Under the pieces are notes generated by a model. The model saw only the letters and a list, made by a program, of their open reading frames with translations, made no database searches and had not been told where the DNA came from. This document shows, piece after piece, positions 41,508-48,928 of a stretch of DNA of 48,928 bases; position 1 is the stretch's first letter; each line of letters opens with the position of its first letter. The DNA is taken from positions 1-48,928 of the forward strand of contig NZ_FNAV01000025.1 of the NCBI RefSeq assembly GCF_900102075.1, read 5' to 3'. The stretch comes from Salipiger thiooxidans. Its GTDB lineage: Bacteria > Pseudomonadota > Alphaproteobacteria > Rhodobacterales > Rhodobacteraceae. A program made the translations under genes and the position numbers.

Positions 41508-43522
41508 TGCTCGTCTGCGAAATCTCGACCAAGTTCGGCCTCTACAGCCTGATGACCCTGCTCGGGCAGGACGACACGCTGCCGCCGGCCGCCGGCCGCG
41601 TGCTGCTGGTCAGCACCCACACCCCCGACCCCGAGGCCCGCGACGCGCTGCTCGAGTTCGCGAGGACCTCGCCGCACGTGGCGAAGACCTTCTCGAAGGT
41701 GCTCAGCCTCAACGCCATCCTCGCGCCGCAGCACCCGACCCAGTGGAAGCCACCCGCCGACGAGCTCGACGCGCTGGCCATCCAGTCGATGCTGCGCGCC
41801 ATCTTCGGCGCCGCCCCCGACGAGCGGGTCGACCTGATGATGGAATCGATCCAGACGCCGCCCTCGAACACGCTGGCGCGGATCATGACCGGCTCGGACG
41901 TCTATCTCTATTCCGACGGGCTGATGACCTACGGGCCCACCCGCTTCGAGCTGCCCTACCCGGTCGCCTCGCGCATCCGCAGGCTCTATTACATGGATTT
42001 CGTCCCCGGGCTGAAACCGAGCCTGCTGCGGGAATACGGCGTCGAGACCCGCGCCGTCGCCCCCGCCGCCCTGCGCGAAACGCTCGAGGCGCTCAGCACC
42101 GTCACGAAGGCCGATCTGAACGCCGAGGGGCTCGACGGCGCGCCGGTGTTCCTCGGACAGTATCTCTCGGGGCTGAACCTCTGCACCCCCGAGGAAGAGG
42201 TCGAGCTCTATGCGCAGGCGCTGAACATCTGCAGCCTGCTCAACAAGGGCAACGGCGACACCGTCTTCTTCAAGCCGCACCCGACCTTCTCGACCGGGCT
42301 GCTGCACGCGCTCAGGACCTCGCCCAGGCTGCGCGACTTCGACCTGCGCATCCTCGACACCGGCCCGCTGATGGAGGAATTCCTGATGCACTACCGGCCG
42401 GCCTTCATCGCCTCGGTGTTCTCCACCGGGCTGGCCACCGCGCGCGAGATGTTCGGCATCGAGGCCTACAGCTACGACACCCTGCCCTTCCTGCAGCGGC
42501 TGAAGCCCTACGAGAACAGCAACCGCGTGCCCGCGGCGCTGATCCACTACGGCTTCCCCGAGATCGCCAGCCGCCGCGCCGAGCTGCCGCTCGAGACCCT
42601 GCAGACCAAGATCGACCTGCTCTCCGCCGGCATGCAGCCCAAGCTGCTGGCCCGCACCCAGGCCGAGAAGACCGCGCTGCTGGCCCTGCCGGAAGAGCCC
42701 GAGGACCCGATCGAGAGCGCCGCCCGCGCCCGCATCGCCAAGCTGGACTCGCTCGACCACGCCAGCTTCCGGCAATGCGCGATCCGCGGCCGGCGGGTCG
42801 AGGCCTCGAAGCTCTACCCCGAGGTGCAGATCCCGGCCCCGGTGACGGTCAGCGCCCCGGTGCCCGCGGCCCGGCCCGCCGAGCGCCCGCTCGACAAGGC
42901 CGAGCGCCTGCTGGCCGAGGGCGACGCCGCCGAAGCCTTCTTCATCTCCTTCAAGGCGCTGCGGAAGACCCCCGGATCGACCCGGCACATGAAGGTTCTG
43001 GGGGCCGCCAGCGAGACCCTGGGCGGGCTCTACCGGCGCCAGTACGACGAGATCCGCCCGCTGCACGAGGCGGCGCTTGCCGCCACCGGGCAGGTCCCGG
43101 CGCCCGCTGCCCCGGCGCCGAACCCCGCCCCCGCGCAGGCGGCGGCAGCGCCGGTGCCCCCGACCCCGGCCCCCGCGCCGAAAGCGCCGCCGAAACCTGC
43201 CCCGCACCGTCCGGCCGGCGACCCGGACCCGCAGGCCAAGGGCGAGCGCGCGCTCGACAAGGCCGAGCGCCTGCTGGCCGAGGGCCAGGCCGCCGAGGCC
43301 TTCGAGATCTCGTACCAGGCGCTGGAAAGCACGCCGACCTCGAGCCGGCACATGAAGATCGTCGAGACCGCCGCCAAGAGCCTCGGCGGGCGCTACCGCG
43401 AACGCTGCGACCGCATCCGCCCGCAGCACGAGGCGGCGGTGCGCGAGAAGAAGGGCAGCGCCCGGCGCGGTCCGCCGAACGGCAGTGGCCGTCCCTCGTT
43501 CTGGAAGAAGCTGCGCTCCTGA
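41507..43522 (+). CDS. Polysialyltransferase-like glycosyltransferase with tandem C-terminal repeats
   Basis: 671 aa from ATG 41507. Residues about 1-400 resemble the alpha-2,8-polysialyltransferase family: CEISTKFGLYSLMTLL at the start, a YSDG (135-138) in the place of the EDG motif, HP at His258 in FFKPHPTFSTG, and SVFSTGLATAREMFG further on, where the family has its serine motif. The C-terminal region (about 455-660) has two copies of a helical repeat (LDKAERLLAEG, KALRKTPGSTRHMK and DKAERLLAEGQAAEAFEIS, SSRHMKIVETA), joined by a Pro/Ala linker of about 50 residues, and a basic tail. It may elongate or transfer sialic-acid-like sugars with CMP donors from NeuA. The repeats are unusual for the family. 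Confidence 0.75.
   Translation: MLVCEISTKFGLYSLMTLLGQDDTLPPAAGRVLLVSTHTPDPEARDALLEFARTSPHVAKTFSKVLSLNAILAPQHPTQWKPPADELDALAIQSMLRAIFGAAPDERVDLMMESIQTPPSNTLARIMTGSDVYLYSDGLMTYGPTRFELPYPVASRIRRLYYMDFVPGLKPSLLREYGVETRAVAPAALRETLEALSTVTKADLNAEGLDGAPVFLGQYLSGLNLCTPEEEVELYAQALNICSLLNKGNGDTVFFKPHPTFSTGLLHALRTSPRLRDFDLRILDTGPLMEEFLMHYRPAFIASVFSTGLATAREMFGIEAYSYDTLPFLQRLKPYENSNRVPAALIHYGFPEIASRRAELPLETLQTKIDLLSAGMQPKLLARTQAEKTALLALPEEPEDPIESAARARIAKLDSLDHASFRQCAIRGRRVEASKLYPEVQIPAPVTVSAPVPAARPAERPLDKAERLLAEGDAAEAFFISFKALRKTPGSTRHMKVLGAASETLGGLYRRQYDEIRPLHEAALAATGQVPAPAAPAPNPAPAQAAAAPVPPTPAPAPKAPPKPAPHRPAGDPDPQAKGERALDKAERLLAEGQAAEAFEISYQALESTPTSSRHMKIVETAAKSLGGRYRERCDRIRPQHEAAVREKKGSARRGPPNGSGRPSFWKKLRS
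42888..43285 (+). repeat. In-frame duplication in the polysialyltransferase-like gene, 363-nt period
   Basis: A 35-bp stretch at 42888-42922 is repeated exactly at 43251-43285, and the similarity of the encoded helical units extends for about 60 residues each. The 121-codon spacing shows an in-frame duplication with a later Pro/Ala-rich linker between the copies. Confidence 0.85.
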
Positions 43523-43531
43523 CGCGGCCCG

Positions 43532-43555
43532 CGCGTCCGGGTGCCCGGGCACGCG
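43532..43555. terminator. Hairpin between convergent genes
   Basis: CGCGT (43532-43536) can pair with ACGCG (43551-43555) around the 12-bp palindrome GTGCCCGGGCAC (43541-43552). Only three T follow. It may end the two convergent operons that stop at 43522 and 43595. Confidence 0.35.
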
Positions 43556-43594
43556 TTTCGACCCTGAACAGGCCCGAAAGCGCCCTGCCGACCC

Positions 43595-44344
43595 TCAGCC
43601 GCGCAGCACGCGCCGCGCCAGGTGGCTGCCGAGACAGAGCGCCGCCTGCCCCCGCGACAGCTGCAGGTGGTCGCGGAACACCTCCCAGGTGCCCCGGGCC
43701 GAGCGCCACGGATTCGACGACAGCGAGCGCTCCTGCCGGTGGTAGATCGCCAGCGGCCGGTCGATGCCCACCGCCGGCCCGCGCTCGAGCAGGTCGAGCC
43801 AGAGCGCGTAATCATGCGACAGCGGGAAGTCCGGCATCGCCACCTTGCCCAGCACCGAGCTGTCGTAGATCGCGGTGAAGCAGCCGATGACATTGCCGTA
43901 GAGCAGTTCCGCCCGGGTCACCTGCGCCGGCACGTGGATGCGCCGGCGCTGGCCGCGGATGATCCGCCAGAAGCCGCAGTAGCCGAAGCTCGCGCCGGTC
44001 GCCTGGAGGTGGGCGAGCTGCTCCGAGAGCTTCTCGGGCAGCCATTCGTCATCGGCGTCGAGATAGGCGATGTAGCGCCCGCGCGCCTCTGCCAGCCCGC
44101 GGTTGCGGGCCGCCGCCGCCCCGGCGTTTCGCGGCGAGATCACCGCCCGGATGCGCGGGTCCGAGGCCGCCGCGGCCTCGGCCAGCGCCGCGGTGCCGTC
44201 GCGCGAGCCGTCGTCGACCACCAGCAGCTCCCAGTCCGGGAAGCTCTGGTTGCGCACCGACTCCATGGCGCGGGACAGGAAGGCCTCGGCATTGTAGGCC
44301 GGCAGGATGACCGAGACCTGCGGCGGGTCGTTCCGGGGGGACAT
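43595..44344 (-). CDS. GT2 family glycosyltransferase
   Basis: 249 aa. VSVILPAYNAEAFLSRAMES (9-28), LLVVDDGSRDGT, AAARNRGLAEARG and IAYLDADDEWLP give the standard GT-A fold with a DxD near residue 91. There is no membrane segment. It starts 2 nt after the rmlA stop, so it belongs to the rhamnose operon, and a rhamnosyltransferase is a fair guess. The ribosome site GGGGGG lies 1-8 nt upstream, inside the end of rmlA. Donor and acceptor are not known. Confidence 0.92.
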   Translation of the reverse strand: MSPRNDPPQVSVILPAYNAEAFLSRAMESVRNQSFPDWELLVVDDGSRDGTAALAEAAAASDPRIRAVISPRNAGAAAARNRGLAEARGRYIAYLDADDEWLPEKLSEQLAHLQATGASFGYCGFWRIIRGQRRRIHVPAQVTRAELLYGNVIGCFTAIYDSSVLGKVAMPDFPLSHDYALWLDLLERGPAVGIDRPLAIYHRQERSLSSNPWRSARGTWEVFRDHLQLSRGQAALCLGSHLARRVLRG

Positions 44345-44346
44345 GG

Positions 44347-45246
44347 TCAGGCGCCCTGCCCCCCTCCGGCATCCTCGGCCAGCAGCTCTCGCAGGTAGCG
44401 CCCGTAGGTGCTCTTGCCCATGGCCTCGGCGCCGCGTTCGAGCCCCGCCCGGTCGATCCAGCCGCGCCCGTAGGCGATCTCTTCGAGACAGCCGGTCTGC
44501 ATCGCCTGCCGGTTCTGCAGCGTGCGCACGAAGTTGCCCGCGTCGAGCAGGCTCTCATGCGTGCCGGTGTCGAGCCATGCGAAGCCGCGGCCCATTCGCT
44601 CGACCTGCAGCGCCCCCTCGTCGAGATAGGTGGTCAGCAGGTCGGTGATCTCGAGCTCGCCGCGGGCGCTGGGGGTGATGCCGCGCGCCCGTTCCGGCGC
44701 CGAGCCGTCGAGGAAGTAGAGCCCGGTCACCGCGAAGTTCGAGGGCGGCACCTCGGGCTTCTCGACGATCCGGGTCGCCCGGCCGTCGGCATCCATCGCC
44801 ACCACGCCGTACCGCTGCGGATCCGAGACGTGGTAGCCGAAGACCGTGCCGCCGGTCTCGCGCGCATCCGCCGCCGCCAGCAGCTCGGGCAGGCCGTGGC
44901 CGAAGAAGATGTTGTCGCCGAGCACCATGCAGGACGGTGCGCCGTCGAGGAACGCCTCGGCCAGCAGGTAGGCCTGCGCCAGACCCTCGGGCTTCGGCTG
45001 CGCGATGTAGCTGAGCGAGAGCCCCCACTGGCTGCCGTCCCCCAGCGCGCGCTGGAACTGGGCGGCGTCCTGCGGCGTGGTGATCACCGCGATCTCGCGG
45101 ATGCCCGCCAGCATCAGCACGCTCAGCGGGTAGTAGATCATCGGCTTGTCGTAGACCGGCATCAGCTGCTTGGACACCGCCACCGTGATCGGGAACAGCC
45201 GCGATCCGGTGCCGCCGGCCAGAATGATTCCCTTGCGCGCCGTCAT
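44347..45246 (-). CDS. rmlA: Glucose-1-phosphate thymidylyltransferase
   Basis: 299 aa, the usual size. It makes dTDP-glucose from dTTP and glucose-1-phosphate. The signature GIILAGGTGSRLFPITVAVS is at residues 5-24, followed by SKQLMPVYDKPMIYYPLS. FGHGLPELL, EKPEVPPSNFAVTGLYF and TGTHESLLDAGNF are further conserved blocks. The start overlaps the rmlD stop as ATGA. It is the first step of the dTDP-L-rhamnose pathway, whose four genes lie together here in the order C, B, D, A of transcription. Confidence 0.97.
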   Translation of the reverse strand: MTARKGIILAGGTGSRLFPITVAVSKQLMPVYDKPMIYYPLSVLMLAGIREIAVITTPQDAAQFQRALGDGSQWGLSLSYIAQPKPEGLAQAYLLAEAFLDGAPSCMVLGDNIFFGHGLPELLAAADARETGGTVFGYHVSDPQRYGVVAMDADGRATRIVEKPEVPPSNFAVTGLYFLDGSAPERARGITPSARGELEITDLLTTYLDEGALQVERMGRGFAWLDTGTHESLLDAGNFVRTLQNRQAMQTGCLEEIAYGRGWIDRAGLERGAEAMGKSTYGRYLRELLAEDAGGGQGA

Positions 45247-46100
45247 CGGCTTTCCTCCTCTGCGATCTGCTGCAGCATGGTGGCGAGCCCCGCCTTCCAG
45301 TCGGGCCTGTCGAGGCCGAAGATACGTTTCGTGGCGGAACAGTCGAGCCGTGAATTGAGCGGACGCACCGCCGGGGTCGGATAGGCGCTGGTGGGGATGT
45401 CCTCGACGGCGCAGGAGATGTCCGCCTGGGCAAAGATCTCGCGCGCGAACTCCGCCCAGCTGACGTCGGGAGCGCCGCTGTAGTGATAGATCCCGCTGTC
45501 TTCGGGTCTGGTTTGCAGCTGCGCCGCGATGGCGGCACAGGCCCGCGCGATGTCGCCCGCGAAGGTCGGCCCGCCGATCTGGTCGGCGACGATGGTGAGC
45601 CTGTCGCGCTCGCGCCCGAGCCGCAGCATGGTGCGGGGGAAGTTGGCGCCATGGGCCGAGAACACCCAGCTGGTGCGCAGGATGGCATGGGCGCCCCCTG
45701 CCCCGGCCACCGCCTCTTCACCGGCCAGCTTGGTGCGGCCGTAGGCGTTTGGCGGCGCCACGGGATCGTCGGGCATATGCGGCTCTGTTCCGGCCCCGTC
45801 GAAGACGTAGTCGGTCGAGATCTGCACGAAGGGCAGCCCCAGCTCGGCGGCAGCACGGGCCATGACACCCGGCGCCTCGGCGTTGAGCAGATGCGCCTCG
45901 GCCTCCTCGCTCTCGGCCTTGTCCACCGCCGTCCAGGCGGCGGCGTTGATCACCGCGGTGCAGGGAATGTCGCGCAGCGCGGCGGCGCAGGCCTGCGGGT
46001 CGCGCAGGTCCATCGCCTCGCGCCCCATGCAGCGCATCCCCGGCAGGGCGGCCAGCTCGCGGGCCACCTGCCCGCTGCGGCCCAGCACCAGCACCGTCAT
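45243..46100 (-). CDS. rmlD: dTDP-4-dehydrorhamnose reductase
   Basis: 285 aa from ATG 46100, whose overlap with the rmlB stop (ATGA) decides the start against 46193. It reduces dTDP-4-keto-L-rhamnose to dTDP-L-rhamnose with NAD(P)H. The Rossmann start is [16 protein letters not shown], followed by [26 protein letters not shown] and [10 protein letters not shown] with the YxxxK pair. The final domain has [12 protein letters not shown]. All match the family. It is coupled to both neighbours. Confidence 0.96.
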   Translation of the reverse strand: MTVLVLGRSGQVARELAALPGMRCMGREAMDLRDPQACAAALRDIPCTAVINAAAWTAVDKAESEEAEAHLLNAEAPGVMARAAAELGLPFVQISTDYVFDGAGTEPHMPDDPVAPPNAYGRTKLAGEEAVAGAGGAHAILRTSWVFSAHGANFPRTMLRLGRERDRLTIVADQIGGPTFAGDIARACAAIAAQLQTRPEDSGIYHYSGAPDVSWAEFAREIFAQADISCAVEDIPTSAYPTPAVRPLNSRLDCSATKRIFGLDRPDWKAGLATMLQQIAEEESR

Positions 46101-47164
46101 GCCGCGCCCCCCACCGTCTTCAGGCCCAGGCGCTGGCCGACGCCCTCGCGGGCCTGCAGCGCCTGCCACCAGTCGCGGTTGTCGAGATACCATTGCACGG
46201 TGCGCTCCAACCCCTGCTCGAGCGTCACCGAGGGCCGCCAGCCCAGCTCGTCGCGGATCCGGGTCGGGTCGATGGCGTAGCGCAGGTCGTGGCCCGGGCG
46301 GTCGGTCACGAAGGTGATCAGCTCGGCATAGGGCGCCTCGCCCGGCGCCAGCCGGTCGAGCACGGCGCAGATCGTCCGCACGAGGTCGAGGTTGCTGCGC
46401 TCGGCGTCGCCGCCGATGTTGTAGCTCCGCCCCACCTGCCCCGTGGTGAGCACGGTCAGCAGCGCCACCGCGTGATCCTCGACATAGAGCCAGTCGCGGA
46501 CGTTCTCGCCCTTGCCGTAGATCGGGATGGGCTTGCCCGCGAGCGCGTTCAGGATCACCACCGGGATGAGCTTTTCGGGGAAGTGGTAGGGCCCGTAGTT
46601 GTTCGAGCAGTTGGTCAGCACCACCGGCAGGCCGTAGGTCTCGTGCCAGGCCCGCACGAGATGGTCCGAAGCCGCTTTCGAGGCGGAATAGGGACTGTTC
46701 GGCGCGTAGGGCGTGTCTTCGGTGAAGCGCTCGGGCGACCCCGCCCCGCCGGGCAGCGTGCCGAAGACCTCGTCGGTCGAGACATGGTGGAAACGGAAGC
46801 CCTCGGGCTTGCCCTGCGCCTCCCAGAAGGCCCGCGCCGCCTGCAGCAGCGTGTAGGTGCCGGTGACATTGGTGTCGATGAAGGCCCCGGGCCCGTCGAT
46901 CGAGCGGTCCACGTGGCTTTCGGCGGCGAGATGCAGCACCGCCTCGGGGCGGTGCGTGGCGAAGATCCGGTCCAGCGCCTCGCGGTCGCGGATGTCGGCC
47001 CGCTCGAAGGCATAGCCCGGGGCATCCGCCACCGGGGCGACGTTGTCGAGACAGGCGGCATAGGTCAGGGCGTCGAGGTTGATCACCTCATGGCCGTCGG
47101 CAACGGCGCGGCGCACCACCGCCGAGCCGATGAACCCGGCCCCGCCGGTTACGAGAATGCGCAT
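46097..47164 (-). CDS. rmlB: dTDP-glucose 4,6-dehydratase
   Basis: 355 aa. It converts dTDP-glucose to the 4-keto-6-deoxy form with bound NAD. Motifs are [17 protein letters not shown] (3-19), [26 protein letters not shown] and [15 protein letters not shown] with the YxxxK pair. [14 protein letters not shown] is the substrate-binding block. The gene is one base after rmlC and overlaps rmlD. The product could also feed other 6-deoxysugars, but the presence of rmlC and rmlD shows rhamnose. Confidence 0.97.
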   Translation of the reverse strand: MRILVTGGAGFIGSAVVRRAVADGHEVINLDALTYAACLDNVAPVADAPGYAFERADIRDREALDRIFATHRPEAVLHLAAESHVDRSIDGPGAFIDTNVTGTYTLLQAARAFWEAQGKPEGFRFHHVSTDEVFGTLPGGAGSPERFTEDTPYAPNSPYSASKAASDHLVRAWHETYGLPVVLTNCSNNYGPYHFPEKLIPVVILNALAGKPIPIYGKGENVRDWLYVEDHAVALLTVLTTGQVGRSYNIGGDAERSNLDLVRTICAVLDRLAPGEAPYAELITFVTDRPGHDLRYAIDPTRIRDELGWRPSVTLEQGLERTVQWYLDNRDWWQALQAREGVGQRLGLKTVGGAA

Positions 47165-47165
47165 G

Positions 47166-47735
47166 TCAGATCAGCTCCTGCTCGTCGAAAGGCGTCACGA
47201 ACGCGGCGAACGCCGGGGCCTCGGCGTCCTTGGCCGAGAGGATCGCCTGCGCCGGGTCGATGCCCCAGTCGATGGCGAGATCCGGGTCCGCCCAGAACAC
47301 CGGGCGCTCGGTGTCGGGCGCGTAGCTGTCCGAGCACTTGTAGATCACCAGCGTGTCGGGCTCGCGGGTGACGAAGCCGTGCAGGAAGCCCCTGGGCACC
47401 AGCAGCTGGCGGCCGTTCTCGGCCGAGAGCTCCACGCCCACCCACTGGCCGTAGGTTTCGGAGCCGCGGCGCACGTCCACCGCCACGTCGAAGATGGCGC
47501 CCTGCGCCACGCGCACCAGCTTGTCCTGCGCGCGCGGCGGGGCTTGGCAATGCAGCCCCCGGACCACGCCCACGTCGCGGCTGAGCGACTGGTTGTCCTG
47601 AACGAACTCGATATCGATGGCGTGCCCCCTCAGGGTGTCACGGTTCCAGACTTCGGAAAAATGTCCACGCGCGTCTCCGAACCGGTTGGGCGTGACAATA
47701 ACCACCCCCGGCAAGCGCGTTGCTTCAATCAACAA
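47166..47735 (-). CDS. rmlC: dTDP-4-dehydrorhamnose 3,5-epimerase
   Basis: 189 aa from TTG 47735. GGAGGG at 47743-47748 is 7 nt away, and this start gives the family N-terminus [16 protein letters not shown]; the frame to 47804 adds unrelated residues. TTG 47732 is a second option. The cupin fold has [38 protein letters not shown] with the catalytic His, and [21 protein letters not shown] read in pieces. It inverts C3 and C5 of the keto sugar. As the first gene of the operon it has its promoter in the 100-nt gap upstream. A run of seven T overlaps the start codon region. Confidence 0.94.
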   Translation of the reverse strand: MLIEATRLPGVVIVTPNRFGDARGHFSEVWNRDTLRGHAIDIEFVQDNQSLSRDVGVVRGLHCQAPPRAQDKLVRVAQGAIFDVAVDVRRGSETYGQWVGVELSAENGRQLLVPRGFLHGFVTREPDTLVIYKCSDSYAPDTERPVFWADPDLAIDWGIDPAQAILSAKDAEAPAFAAFVTPFDEQELI

Positions 47736-47742
47736 AAAAATA

Positions 47743-47748
47743 CCCTCC
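47743..47748 (-). promoter_or_regulatory. Ribosome site that selects a TTG start for rmlC
   Basis: GGAGGG on the minus strand, 7 nt before TTG 47735 and 10 nt before TTG 47732, with a T7 run between. No ATG in frame gives a normal RmlC N-terminus. Confidence 0.65.
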
Positions 47749-47834
47749 AGACAATGAACAAACCTGCCTGCGCGGACGATAACAGTCCACAGCCTGCGAG
47801 TCATCCACCCCGAGCGCCGCGGGGCGGTTCACCG

Positions 47835-48548
47835 TCACTCCGGGTAGAAGAGCTCGAAATCCTGCGCAAAGCGGCGGCGGATCAGCGCCTCGACCGCCGG
47901 CGTCAGCTCGCCGTTGGCATCCTCGCCGGCGCCGCCGCGGACGTTCTTCTGCGGCAGCTCGCCCAGGTCGCGACCGCAGCGCATCTGCACCTCGTAGCGC
48001 ACGTGCTCCCAGTCGGTGTCGGTGTGTTCGACCCGGCCGACGAAATCCGGCATCAGCCGACCGTTGTGCAGCAGGATCGAGGCCTGCGACCGCACGTGGA
48101 TGTCGCAGCGCTCGTCCGGCAGCTCGGCCACGCGGGCGACGAAATCGGCGAAGTCCATGCCGCGGACCAGCCCCATGTCGACGAAGCCCGGGGTCAGTTC
48201 CTCGTTCTCGATGAGCTTGTTGTTCCAGCACGAGTAGAGCCGCGCCACCGGGTGGCGGACGAAGCTGAAGACCCAGGCGTCGCGGGTGCCGGGGGTGTGC
48301 TGGAAGGTGCCCGGCGTCATGATCCGCGCGTGGCTGTTGTCGAGCTGCACCCAGTAGCGGTCGTTGGCCGCCGACATGCCCTCGATGCGGGGCAGGGCGA
48401 AACGCCGGGCGAGCGCCGCGCGGATCGAGGAATTCGCCGCCTTGGGCACCCGCAGGTAGGCCAGCCGGTGTTCGGGCAGCCAGATGACGTGACGGTCACT
48501 CAGGGGGACGAGGCGGTCCGTGGTCCGCCGGAATAGGCTGCTCAGCAT
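47835..48548 (-). CDS. Sulfotransferase family 2 (carbohydrate sulfotransferase-like)
   Basis: 237 aa from ATG 48548; GTG 48587 gives 13 more residues and is possible. AYLRVPKAANSSIRAAL is the 5'-phosphosulfate loop (about 31-47), of the kind found in HNK-1/chondroitin-type Sulfotransferase_2 proteins. WVFSFVRHPVARLYSCWNNK (about 91-110) holds the 3'-phosphate site. It moves sulfate from PAPS to a sugar hydroxyl. Eukaryotic relatives are Golgi proteins; this one has no membrane helix and should be cytosolic. It lies 100 nt upstream of rmlC on the same strand, so a rhamnose acceptor is possible. It is the second sulfotransferase of a different family in the window. Confidence 0.87.
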   Translation of the reverse strand: MLSSLFRRTTDRLVPLSDRHVIWLPEHRLAYLRVPKAANSSIRAALARRFALPRIEGMSAANDRYWVQLDNSHARIMTPGTFQHTPGTRDAWVFSFVRHPVARLYSCWNNKLIENEELTPGFVDMGLVRGMDFADFVARVAELPDERCDIHVRSQASILLHNGRLMPDFVGRVEHTDTDWEHVRYEVQMRCGRDLGELPQKNVRGGAGEDANGELTPAVEALIRRRFAQDFELFYPE

Positions 48549-48602
48549 TCGTCTTCGAACCTCTTTGCGGGCGATTTCAGGTGTCACATCCCGGCGGGTA
48601 AT

Positions 48603-48928
48603 TCAAGCCGCCGCCGGGGCGGGGCGGCCGAACACGAAGGCCAGCGCCGCCCGCGGCGAGGCAAAGCGGTGCCGGTGGCGCCAGGCGTAGAGCGGCAGGA
48701 TTGCCGCCGCGCGCCAGCCGAAGACCCGCAGCAGCACCGCGCGGCGGGCCTGCATCAGCTCCGGGTCGCGCCAGTCGTCGCCGGTGCTGGGGTGCGGATG
48801 GCTGCCCGCCACGACGGGCAGCGACAGGCCGCGCGCACCCGCCTTCAGCAGGTCGGTGACGAAGATGTAATCCTCGCCCGTGGGCAGTGGCGCACCGACG
48901 CCGAAGCCCGGATCGAAGCGCACCCCCC
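48603..48928 (-). CDS. C-terminal part of a probable GT2 glycosyltransferase (truncated by the window)
   Basis: The frame is open to the right edge, so the true start is outside. The visible 108 residues begin with RFDPGFGVGAPLPTGEDYIF, where FGVGA-x-x-x-x-GED is a common C-terminal pattern of GT2 enzymes with the catalytic-base ED pair. An aromatic and basic tail follows, ending in a Pro/Ala-rich stretch. It stops 54 nt before the sulfotransferase start and is probably in the same operon. Family and donor need the missing part. Confidence 0.6.
   Translation of the reverse strand, partial: GVRFDPGFGVGAPLPTGEDYIFVTDLLKAGARGLSLPVVAGSHPHPSTGDDWRDPELMQARRAVLLRVFGWRAAAILPLYAWRHRHRFASPRAALAFVFGRPAPAAA

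Noticed and set aside
41306..43552. 748-codon ORF on the minus strand
   Set aside because: It is an antisense shadow of the polysialyltransferase-like gene, Gly/Arg-rich with no motif or ribosome site.
41743..43878. 711-codon plus-strand ORF overlapping the polysialyltransferase-like gene
   Set aside because: Arg/Ala/Pro-rich alternate frame caused by high GC; it also runs into the opposite-strand GT2 gene.
46193..48536. Two long plus-strand ORFs opposite rmlB, rmlC and the sulfotransferase
   Set aside because: No motifs, Arg/Gly/Val-rich, and fully antisense to recognised genes.

Overview
This window is about 49 kb of high-GC DNA that is almost wholly given to making, decorating and exporting an extracellular polysaccharide. 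The codon use, the ATGA-coupled operons, and the mix of a Wzx/Wzy/ExoY system with a YjbEFH-like locus and an RTX serralysin suggest a marine alphaproteobacterium of the Rhodobacteraceae/Roseobacteraceae. That placement is an inference from gene content; no rRNA or tRNA marker gene is present. Both edges cut genes: the N-terminal part of a probable Wzy-type polymerase on the left and the C-terminal part of a glycosyltransferase on the right.

Layout. (1) 1-4905, minus strand: a tightly coupled operon reading sulfotransferase, glycosyltransferase, a 21-codon ORF, GT2, glycosyltransferase, polymerase. (2) A 1 kb divergent intergenic region with short repeats and palindromes. (3) 5904-16242, plus strand: gmd and fcl (GDP-L-fucose), an acyltransferase with an SGNH domain, an APS reductase (cysH), a Wzx flippase, an alkaline-phosphatase-superfamily protein, a polysaccharide pyruvyltransferase and a GT4. 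(4) An AT-rich intergenic island, then the ExoY-type priming transferase. (5) A metallophosphoesterase (minus) divergent from a tailspike-like beta-helix protein (plus), then a Wzc-type tyrosine autokinase ending at a bidirectional terminator. (6) 23099-27824, minus strand: YjbH, YjbF, a small YjbE/GfcA-like protein and a Wza-type export lipoprotein, which together resemble a group 4 capsule or Yjb locus without YjbG/GfcC. (7) 28304-32662: manB-like, manC and ugd (GDP-mannose, UDP-glucuronate). (8) 33099-35417: an M10C RTX metalloprotease. (9) 35489-43522: two divergent operons forming a sialic-acid-like module: AGE-family epimerase, GT42 sialyltransferase and NeuA-HAD fusion on one strand; a 68-aa basic protein, a GT-B-like protein, a GT2 and a polysialyltransferase-like protein with tandem C-terminal repeats on the other. 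(10) 43595-47735, minus strand: GT2 and rmlA, rmlD, rmlB, rmlC (dTDP-L-rhamnose). (11) A second sulfotransferase and a truncated glycosyltransferase.

Taken together the genes supply precursors for mannose, fucose, glucuronate, rhamnose and probably a nonulosonic (sialic-acid-like) acid. ExoY primes undecaprenyl phosphate, roughly nine glycosyltransferases extend the unit, Wzx flips it, Wzy with the Wzc-type kinase polymerises it, and Wza with the YjbH barrel exports it. Pyruvate, acyl and sulfate groups are probable decorations. The most unusual parts are the sialic-acid/polysialyltransferase module, which lacks a visible neuB, and the phage-tailspike-like protein embedded in the cluster.
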